64,000 nucleotides of DNA from Litoditis marina (taxonomy: Eukaryota > Nematoda > Chromadorea > Rhabditida > Rhabditidae): contig OZ038440.1 in NCBI GenBank assembly GCA_964036275.1, forward strand, positions 7,787,690-7,851,689, in the 5' to 3' direction. Shown piece by piece: positions 55,801-64,000 of the stretch. Within the stretch, counting starts at the first letter, position 1. Each line of letters opens with the position of its first letter. Below the pieces are notes generated by a model that ran no database searches, was not told the DNA's origin, and was given only the letters and a program-made list of their open reading frames with translations. The position numbers were made by a program, and so were the translations under genes.

Positions 55801-55979
55801 ATGAACCAACACACAACACACACCATGAACCGTTTAGACATAAAAATGATGAAGAATTCTCGTAAAAAGTCTATTTTACACCCAAGGTACTTGTTTTTTA
55901 TAAACAGAAACTAATTCTGACTTTCAGACAAAAGCGTCTCATCATTGTTCTACGACGAAAACTGCAAGGAGTGCAGTAA
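16229..55979 (+). CDS. Giant 41-exon coiled-coil protein, 1,621 residues, family not identified
   Basis: Exons: 16229-16313 (ATG 16231), 20824-20935, 21119-21207, 21886-22034, 22674-22746, 22970-23078, 23421-23468, 23742-23942, 24164-24264, 24552-24637, 24902-24954, 25195-25344, 29249-29308, 29933-30040, 30318-30389, 40198-40268, 42716-42851, 43175-43270, 43657-43839, 44213-44346, 44629-44728, 45153-45293, 45566-45691, 45920-46069, 46414-46503, 46809-46942, 47038-47161, 47402-47466, 47880-48041, 48345-48744, 49001-49103, 49325-49404, 49663-49785, 50133-50396, 50913-51046, 51307-51376, 51675-51805, 52080-52175, 52416-52499, 53072-53194, 55928-55979 (TAA). All junctions are GT-AG and in phase; lengths sum to 4,866 coding bases. 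Residues 1-288 are a Ser/Thr/Arg/Pro-rich, probably disordered head. From EELNWDEEAELAARL onward the protein is almost continuous heptad coiled coil rich in Glu, Lys, Leu and Gln. A short non-coil insert (MYDHPVAPPRR) precedes the last helix. No signal peptide, membrane segment or catalytic motif is seen. Architecture suits a centrosomal, ciliary-rootlet, Golgi or cortical scaffold, but I recognise no family signature. The first and last exons are the least certain. Confidence 0.85.
16415..16550 (-). mobile_element. tRNA-related SINE-like segment
   Basis: The minus strand carries a clear Pol III B box (ggttcgatccc, about 16489-16499) preceded by a tRNA-like gcgctagcac segment. It is followed by a GC-rich tail with atgagctggtaataaagctc. 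It does not fold as a full tRNA, so a SINE head or tRNA pseudogene is the best reading. Confidence 0.4.
19388..19436. repeat. Perfect 22-bp inverted repeat with 5-base loop
   Basis: The arms 19388-19409 (gaattaccattactatgatg, then ag) and 19415-19436 are exact reverse complements around the loop caaga. Confidence 0.95.
21476..21545 (+). repeat. Dispersed repeat, family D copy 1
   Basis: Contains gatttaacacgtgacttcca, then catagtatgtggcactccaa, then atgggtaaat. It is nearly identical to 50556-50622 and more distantly like 59036-59090. Confidence 0.75.
24008..24050. repeat. CT microsatellite in intron 8
   Basis: Runs of ctctctctct with interruptions, just after the exon ending at 23942. Confidence 0.85.
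26190..26300. repeat. Short tandem repeat, unit about 50 bp, three copies
   Basis: The units contain aattacgtg followed by tttatattatttcaata and catttt(a/c)aaatc, with starts near 26199, 26243 and 26285. Confidence 0.75.
27596..27812. repeat. CT-rich low-complexity tract
   Basis: More than 200 bases dominated by CT and TCTC words on the plus strand. The long overlapping open frames here result from base composition. Confidence 0.9.
28677..28889. mobile_element. TIR element, family C, about 213 bp
   Basis: The left end ccattcctactgagactc with ctacagta is matched by the reverse complement at the right end (tactgtaagagtctcagtag, then gaatgg), giving roughly 28-bp inverted ends. Similar end motifs occur at 10852 and 11116. 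No coding capacity. Confidence 0.7.
29093..29172. repeat. Minisatellite, unit about 20 bp
   Basis: Four or so tandem variants of agtactactgaattggaatc, lying about 80 bases upstream of the exon at 29249. Confidence 0.8.
30682..35565 (-). CDS. Two-domain globin with acidic N-terminal extension, 409 residues
   Basis: Twelve minus-strand exons join in phase: 35554-35565 (ATG, encodes MNAK), 35055-35160, 34570-34649, 34262-34363, 33822-33958, 33285-33420, 32998-33087, 32819-32919, 32536-32608, 31587-31688, 31146-31281 and 30682-30836 (TAA). Residues about 1-85 are Lys- then Glu/Asp-rich, with no signal peptide. Domain 1 (about 90-230) has the helix A Trp (AHWIQLQ), a helix C/CD block (RPIWQFG), a distal His in RHHCAEIQAAI, and the proximal His in LLNEIGAHHFF, 13 residues before the helix G Phe of VFQEAII. 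Domain 2 (about 245-400) has TKNEIDQIRQNWASV, VYPKLLREHH, a distal-type His in LTKHSETFQRF, and helix G/H blocks AFMEALITML and AWSKIYRVLEQ, but no His at or near the proximal site. Typical roles are oxygen binding, redox or sensing; which applies cannot be told. The last exon could instead be spliced at 30742 to another exon. Confidence 0.88.
31909..32355. mobile_element. 447-bp TIR element inside a globin intron
   Basis: The inverted ends of about 32 bp (31909-31940 and 32324-32355; tatagttcgtttcaccc outward, then atcgatagcag) match with one mismatch. No open frame of note is present, so it is a non-autonomous DNA transposon. TA-rich ends leave the target duplication ambiguous. It lies in the intron between globin exons 32536-32608 and 31587-31688. 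Confidence 0.8.
35565..35576 (-). promoter_or_regulatory. 3' splice site abutting the globin ATG
   Basis: On the minus strand the acceptor gcttttcag ends directly before the ATG at 35565, and the first coding exon is only 12 bases long. This fits a spliced-leader acceptor or a 5'UTR intron. Confidence 0.5.
36611..36850. repeat. Perfect tandem duplication of 120 bp
   Basis: 36611-36730 and 36731-36850 are identical base for base. Each starts ttattctgaatatcag and ends gtctaaactatcctaa. Confidence 0.97.
37010..37139 (-). mobile_element. TIR element, family A copy 3
   Basis: A reverse-complement relative of 15551-15677 (cagtcacgtgaaaca, gcagaaacgtgcagtgacaa, gatgcctcatcag, ttacgtgacc, ending cttctagta). 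Confidence 0.78.
39100..39229 (+). mobile_element. TIR element, family A copy 4
   Basis: Same orientation as copy 1: tactagaaat, tagtcacgtaaaa, gatgaggaatcgtgtacttt, cattgcacgtttctgag, gctgtgtttaacatg, ccacgtgactgtgca, ctaatagta. Confidence 0.8.
40736..40830. repeat. AG microsatellite
   Basis: About 28 AG units followed by a G run and further purine repeats. The minus-strand open frames across it are poly-Leu/Ser artefacts. Confidence 0.93.
41751..41937. mobile_element. Inverted-repeat element built of ctcatgag words
   Basis: The outer ends cggcgtagcaat (41757 onward) and attgctacgccg are inverted. The interior carries many palindromic ctcatgagat and ctcatgaggtatc words in both arms (41751-41830 and 41855-41937). 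Confidence 0.65.
44060..44135. repeat. 18-bp duplication followed by a strong hairpin
   Basis: Two copies of tctaacataggtgaaaag stand next to a stem tcacgggcctaa / ttaggcccgtga with loop ggggttcctt or similar (44089-44130), inside intron 19. Confidence 0.75.
44890..44995 (-). pseudogene. tRNA pseudogene or SINE head
   Basis: On the minus strand an A box (tagcgcagtgg) and a B box (ggttcgattcc) are correctly spaced, with a T arm of one mismatch. The acceptor stem pairs only if one base is skipped and the anticodon stem does not pair, so it is not a working tRNA. Confidence 0.55.
47195..47639. repeat. 125-bp direct repeats flanking exon 28
   Basis: 47195-47319 and 47515-47639 are about 90 percent identical; both contain atgcggctacaaattcgatg and gacgttctcccgtttcaaaa. 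They lie in the two introns on either side of exon 47402-47466, with a 320-bp period. Confidence 0.9.
50556..50622 (+). repeat. Dispersed repeat, family D copy 2
   Basis: Near-identical to 21476-21545 (gatttaacacgtgacttcca, then catagtatgttgcactccaa). It is preceded by an agaatagaatagaatag microsatellite. Confidence 0.75.
52658..52958. mobile_element. 300-bp palindrome made of GAACCG words
   Basis: Two arms of about 123 bp (52658-52780 and 52836-52958) are near-perfect reverse complements with a 55-bp spacer. Each arm holds tcactggagaacc three times (two direct, one inverted) and many gaaccgaacc words. It lies in intron 39 of the coiled-coil gene. Confidence 0.85.
53195..55927 (+). other. 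Last intron (intron 40) of the coiled-coil gene
   Basis: No further exon is required by phase between 53194 and 55928. A minor alternative end exists: an acceptor at 54045 gives 13 residues then TGA. The intron holds AG-rich stretches (53755-53830, 55290-55350) and a run of 13 C (54437-54449). Confidence 0.55.
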
Positions 55980-56212
55980 CCTGTGCCTGAATATCGGACG
56001 AGGTGTTATTCAACTACGGTGACTATAATTTGCTCTGTGCTACAATTGCTTTCCCGAACTAATTCATCTTGCCATTTATTATTATAGCTCAACCAAATCA
56101 AGTATCAAGACTTTTATCCAGAGTTTCACTGTTACAAATTTCTAATATAATTTTTCAAGTAGATAGTGTTATTGTTTCCTGAACATGATATTTTGAGCAC
56201 TACTATACTGGC

Positions 56213-56358
56213 AGTGCACGTCAAACGTGAACTTTTCTGATGTTTTTTACGTGAACGGTGACTTGAACTTTGACTACGAGTATAGTATGTGATCGAAGTG
56301 TATGGTCACGTGAAACAACTGGAAACATCAGAAATCATGCCCACGTTTCACGTGACAT
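56213..56358. mobile_element. Inverted element with cacgtgaaac ends
   Basis: The left arm 56216-56262 (gcacgtcaaacgtgaac, ctgatgtttt, acgtgaac) is the approximate reverse complement of the right arm 56303-56358 (gtcacgtgaaac, acatcaga, acgtttcacgtgac). Confidence 0.6.
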
Positions 56359-59035
56359 CACATTTACAAGTAGTCTTACTGGAAACTAGAACAGTCCTTT
56401 TCCCAATCTTCTCTCTGACCACATCCCATACCTTTCTCCCAGATTAGTTTATTTGCCATAGGTATTGACTTCTTCTATGGGATTGAGTGAACAGAATGCC
56501 GCAGGTCTACCTTGTTTGCTCACTTTCAACCCTAAACGAGTACCCGAAATTCTATACATAAAACGCGGCACACCGGCTCCAATAACCATTGAAATTGTCA
56601 GGTTCAGCACGAATCTTGGCGGCCTTCAGACCGCATTCCTACATTTTTGCTGCAACATACGGCTGAAATTGAAAACTGAAATTCATGAAAATGGTCTTAG
56701 GTATAGTAGAACTGAATGGAATAATCACATGGCACGTGTAGTGAGCTCGAGAATTCTGAGCGTTACGTTTCGAGCATCTGTGTCATACGCTTTTCATGCG
56801 TAGTTGACTGCATGGTCCAAACATACACTCAAGAAGGCATGTTCATCTTATTGAGTACTGGTATTCTCCGAAAACAAATTCTCAACTGGTAGCTGATTCC
56901 TTGGCTAGTTAACAACTTCGCTTTTATGGAGGTACGAGCACTGGTCAATCAAGCTCATTTTGCGGTCTGAGGGCTCTGATGATATAGTACGATCACGCTT
57001 TATTGATCACGCTTTAACCTCAAGTTACGCATATTCGTTAAACTGGAAACAACTAGAACTACACATTCTTTAAGAGCGAGTATTGTTTGAACTCCTACCC
57101 GCTTGAGAATCCCCCCGGTCTGCTTAGTTTCTCGAAGAAAAATGGTTAAGTGAGAAAAGTTGTGAAAAGAGAACATCGGAATAAGGACGTCGGAAATGTG
57201 CAGTGGTCGTCATTTCTGGTCATCTCTGTTTTTCATTGGATATGTGTTTGCAAAAGAGGTTGCGCATGCGTTATCCAAACTGAGAAAACCAATATTAGCT
57301 TTAGGCCGAGCAATGTAACTAAAGACAGCAAGGTTTATTCAGCGCCGACAACAAACGTGAGTCTGCAACTACACATGTTGTCCAGCTCCTTCCCAGTTGA
57401 TTTATTCACTTGTATTAGGTGCTTATCGATTGATTGGTCCCCCAAATTCGAATCGTACATGTTGATGGCGTATGAGACAGTGGATATGCGCCGTGTGTTT
57501 GCTCAACGTCAACGACGACAATCCAGTCAGGGGGAGAGAGCGTGTGGGAAGCGGAGGGCCAAGAGAAGAGGGGGTGCGAGAGAGCACTGATCACCGTGCT
57601 GTTTCGTGGAGAGCGGGACTGTAGCTGAGCGCCGAGTCACGAGAACAGCACGGCACCGTAGCCCACACCTAGCCCCAAATCGGAGATGACGTTTTATCGA
57701 TTGATAAACGGACTGATCGGACCAACTTAGCCGGAGATTAGGAGAACGGAGTGGGTGGATGAGAGTATCGCCAATTTCGAGTTGATTATTGATCGCAAGT
57801 CTGCTACAAACTGAAAAAAAACTAGAAGTTGTACTTTCGCGGTGCTTCCAAAACCGTTGCGCATTCTCAAAATTGTCTAGTTGTTTTAATTTTGCGAGGC
57901 AAACATTCATGTGTCCATTCACGTTTTCAATTCTCGTTAGTTCACGTGAGGTTAGTACTTGCATCTCGGTTGTTATCCGCGCGCTTAATCCTCAATTTCC
58001 GGCTCCAGACTGGGGCCCTCAGGCTCTCATAACCGCGTCACGCTGCCGCCCTTAAAGGACTAATTTAGTCGCTGATATTGGCAGACTGCCGCCAGCCTGC
58101 TGGCGCAACAAACACCTCGGGTGGCGCGGCGGTTTGTCAACATCTGGGCTACTACTTTACAAATATTTGAATTTCGGACGCTCACATCTAATATTTACCA
58201 GCACACTGAACAAGGGTACACAACGCACGATGGTGGGAAAACCAACAAGGCGTGGGAAAATGGGCGGAGAAATGCCTCAGGCTGTTTAAGGTAGTGGAAA
58301 CTAGGAAAGCTAGAGGTGGTAAAACGTAGTCTCTAGCTGCCTCAGTTTTCGTTTTCTCAGGAAAGTAGGCGCTAAAATGATAAAGTGTATCGAATGATAG
58401 TAAGGATATGATTCTGACCTTTACAAAGACTAAACTGCACTGCAAATCTGAAAGCAACCGAAACACGTTTCAAAAGGGACTCGCTGAAACTTGAAAGTAA
58501 AAAAAAACTGCCTGTTGATTAGTTGCAAACATGTCACTCAATCTTTTTTGATCTCGGTTTCATTCTATATTTTCTATCTTATTTTTGTGTGTGAAGCTCA
58601 ATAATTAGTGATTTCCACGTGTGCCTTCTGAACCAAATGCCTGTTCTATCATGAAGTGTTTTTTTGTGTATTTTCTATAATAATAAATCTTTGCAAGTTT
58701 TGTTTGTCCAGTAGAGCCTTTGACAGCAACAGACCTGTATGAAATATATAAGGAAAAGACGTGGAGTAAGAAATTGTTTGTCTTGTTGACAAAATGTCAT
58801 TCTAAGTTCTTGCTCACCCTTCAATTGATCAATGCATTGATACAATTCAAGAAGTTTTCTCTTGAACTAGAGACCACACTACACAACTTCCTTACGGAAA
58901 TAAGCGAAATGTTGATTGTATCAACCCAATCCAATATGGAAAACTTCTCGTAATGATACGTTTTTCTATACTGTTTCTGATATTTCCTGGATGTACACCG
59001 TAGAATAAACTTTGAATGAAATGATTGCATTCGCA

Positions 59036-59090
59036 ATTCAACACGTGACATATACCTCGTTTTGATGTAGCACTCCAACTTTTCCGCTAT
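59036..59090 (+). repeat. Dispersed repeat, family D copy 3 (diverged)
   Basis: Shares aacacgtgac and gtagcactccaa with 21476-21545 and 50556-50622. Confidence 0.45.
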
Positions 59091-61135
59091 TCATATTAGT
59101 TCCACTAATTGTCCAAAGTCCCCTTCGTTCGCTTCCCCCCCCCCCCCCTTGCAGCTCGGAAAGTGAGTGCGCCGACTAGAGAGCCATGACACGAACCGTC
59201 ACCCGACTCAAAGATATTAGGAATCAGAGAGATCAAACTACAAAGTACACAAATGGTCTCAGTCAGAAAATGGTAATATACTGCTGGAGTATGAAAAACG
59301 ATTTGGATGCGTAGTGCCATCAAACACAAAACTTCAGTGGCCAATTTCTCGGTCTTGTGGTTGGTTTTGGAAAATGGGTGTTTCAAACCATGTTGCTAAA
59401 AGTAGCACTTTTTTATGGAGGAATTTTGACTATGCCTACAATTCAACCACGTTTCTGTTTGAACGGAAGAAATGATCGAACAACTCTTATTGAACCGGAA
59501 AAAAGTGAAGTTGTTGGAGTCAAAACGTGTCGTATTTCCTTTTTTTTTGTTCAAACCATCTCCCGTCCTCACCCTGTTGCCGGTGTTTGCATTGGTACCT
59601 GATCCACCAGTGTTATCCCATATTGAGTGCCATTCAATGGGGGAAATACATAGAAGAGCGACTGAGACAATAAGGTTGTTCCATACTCGAAAGACAGGAA
59701 GGTGACCTCTCAAAGGGTCACTCATCCTACACACACAGTGATAGAAACACGTAGGAATGAAGTGTGTTCTCTCAATGTCTATTCCAAGCATACGTGAGAA
59801 AGTCAACATAAACGTGTACGAATGTGAACAAGTGTGCATTTCTTGAGGCATTTTTATGAACTCGGATATGTTTCATACGAGACGTTTCTCCTCTTCTAGA
59901 ACAACACTGAACAACACTGATCTAATACAACATAGTTGTGTTTGTTTCCGGAAACTGCAGATTTCGTAAACCTATTTTCAGAACTGAATATTTGTTCGAC
60001 CTTTTTAATAAGTTTGCTATCATTCTGTCACCGTTTTCTTTTAGTTCATATCGAAACATGAAACAACAAGTAGAATTATATTTTTATTGCACCATGATAA
60101 CTCTAAACATAAATATGCATCTGCAAAAAGGCCTTCTCGTAGAAAGAGGAGAACATGAAAATAGATTGTGTACAACAGTTGTCTCAGTTGGCCCACGGGC
60201 CTTACCCAGTCAAAATGTAGTTTGATCTCAGAGTTGGTTCGATCATAAGTTGCACCATTGTACACATTTCTTACTTAGTAAGAGAGAAAATCGTTCAAAA
60301 TAATGATAAGTGCAACAAGGCTCGAACTAACACTGATAGAAGTGAGATTGTCCAGAGTCACAACCAATCGGTGAACGACTAACAAATGCTGACTAAAGTA
60401 GAAATAGGGAGAAGTCACAAAAAGTTTGGAAAACGTCCGAGGTTTTACTTCACACTTTTTCACTTGATAAAACGTGTAATAAACGTGAATACTCGTGAAA
60501 AAGTGCGAAACATGGCTTCAACAACGAATAGAATGCTAACAGGTGGGGGTGATTATGAACACAGCTAAGCGAGCTGTTTATTACGCTTGAATGAAAGAGG
60601 AACAACGTCGCCGAAAGTGGTCCCACCACGACAGGTATACGGTAGCGGGGACCACCCGGGACGAAAACTAACAACAAGGAGGGGCGAATCACCACAGGAA
60701 ACCGTAAACAACGAATCGGGAGACGAGTGCCCAGGCATGGCCCGGGCACGAGTCCATAAGGCAACGCGGAAACCGTTGAAGTGAGGGGTATATACAGATA
60801 GGAGAATTGCACAACTTCTGAGAGGGGGAGGAAGGATGCCCGCAGGATGGCCGGGAAATGCCCGCAGATTGTCCGAAGAGTGCCGGCTGCTTACAGGTTG
60901 GAGGCCGTTCCAGGGTTGTTGGCACTGAAAACAGAGCAATCAGTATCAAACATTGATGAAATTAACTTAATTTGTGAAAAATCTTGTTTACATGTTGTCG
61001 TGGTGGTTGTACGGGCAAAATCATATCAAAAGAGTACTTCTAGTAGGTATTTAGGAAGGTGGAAAGCCGATATTTCAAAAACTTCCAAAATTCATAACAT
61101 CATTTCATGAGACTGATAGTCGTAGCTCAAAATGT

Positions 61136-63816
<2,681 letters not shown>

Positions 63817-64000
63817 CTGAAATGGGAGGATTAAATTCTTTTATCTAACCAAATCAGGTGGTTTGCAAGTAATTTGATATATGATTTGGTTTGTCTAATA
63901 TTTTTTTATATCTAACTCTACCTATAGTTGCCAATTTGATAGTTTTCATGTAATTTGCAAGTAATTTAATGTCTAACTTAGATATAATTTACTAATTATA

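Larger units (their letters stand above)
55980..61135. other. Intergenic region between convergent genes
   Basis: Both flanking genes end here, so 3'UTRs are expected; no canonical poly(A) signal stands out close to either stop. Contents: the inverted element at 56213, a GC-rich palindromic patch (58085-58135), a run of 14 C (59135-59148), family D copy 3 (59036-59090) and a GC-rich block (60590-60930). No exon recognised on either strand. Confidence 0.55.

Noticed and set aside
57150..57964. Overlapping plus (146 aa) and minus (145 aa) open frames
   Set aside because: They overlap on opposite strands in a purine-rich stretch, lack splice context, and show no domain-like pattern.
59396..59851. 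151-residue minus-strand open frame
   Set aside because: Composition rich in Ser, Asn and Cys without motif; overlaps other frames; no supporting signals.
60450..60939. Minus-strand frames in a GC-rich block
   Set aside because: GC-rich sequence lowers stop frequency; no recognised domain. It could be a repeat relic, but I cannot support a gene.

Overview
The window looks like animal nuclear DNA, AT-rich with many introns, most likely from a nematode. Two things suggest this. The right-hand gene is a FoxA-class fork head factor whose tail shares short motifs with my recollection of nematode PHA-4 (REPSRKK, TTSVISSVG, a Leu-Tyr-Ser-x-Asp-Phe motif). Two genes also have a 3' splice site at or two bases from their apparent ATG, as expected for spliced-leader acceptors or 5'UTR introns. 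There are no operons, ribosome binding sites, CRISPR arrays or intact rRNA or tRNA genes. Gene models were assembled by eye from GT-AG sites, and every internal exon junction was checked for reading phase. Homology statements come from memory, not a search.

Layout: (1) 868-3527, minus strand: five exons of a WD40 protein like MAPKBP1/WDR62, running off the left edge; its N-terminal exon was not found. (2) 3528-16228: intergenic, filled with degenerate tandem repeats, foldback elements and microsatellites. (3) 16229-55979, plus strand: a 41-exon gene of about 40 kb whose exons join in one frame to a 1,621-residue protein, with a 288-residue Ser/Thr/Arg-rich head and about 1,300 residues of coiled coil. 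(4) 30682-35565, minus strand: nested inside its 9.8-kb intron 15, a 12-exon gene for a 409-residue protein with an acidic N-terminus and two tandem globin domains. The second domain has no visible proximal histidine. (5) 55980-61135: intergenic between convergent genes, with repeats only. (6) 61136-63816, minus strand: seven exons of the FoxA/PHA-4-like factor, whose N-terminus lies beyond the right edge.

The four genes have no obvious shared pathway. The non-coding DNA is rich in small non-autonomous elements: at least three dispersed terminal-inverted-repeat families, single foldbacks including a 300-bp palindrome built from GAACCG words, a perfect 22-bp hairpin, a perfect 120-bp tandem duplication, several old satellites, and eight G or C homopolymer tracts.
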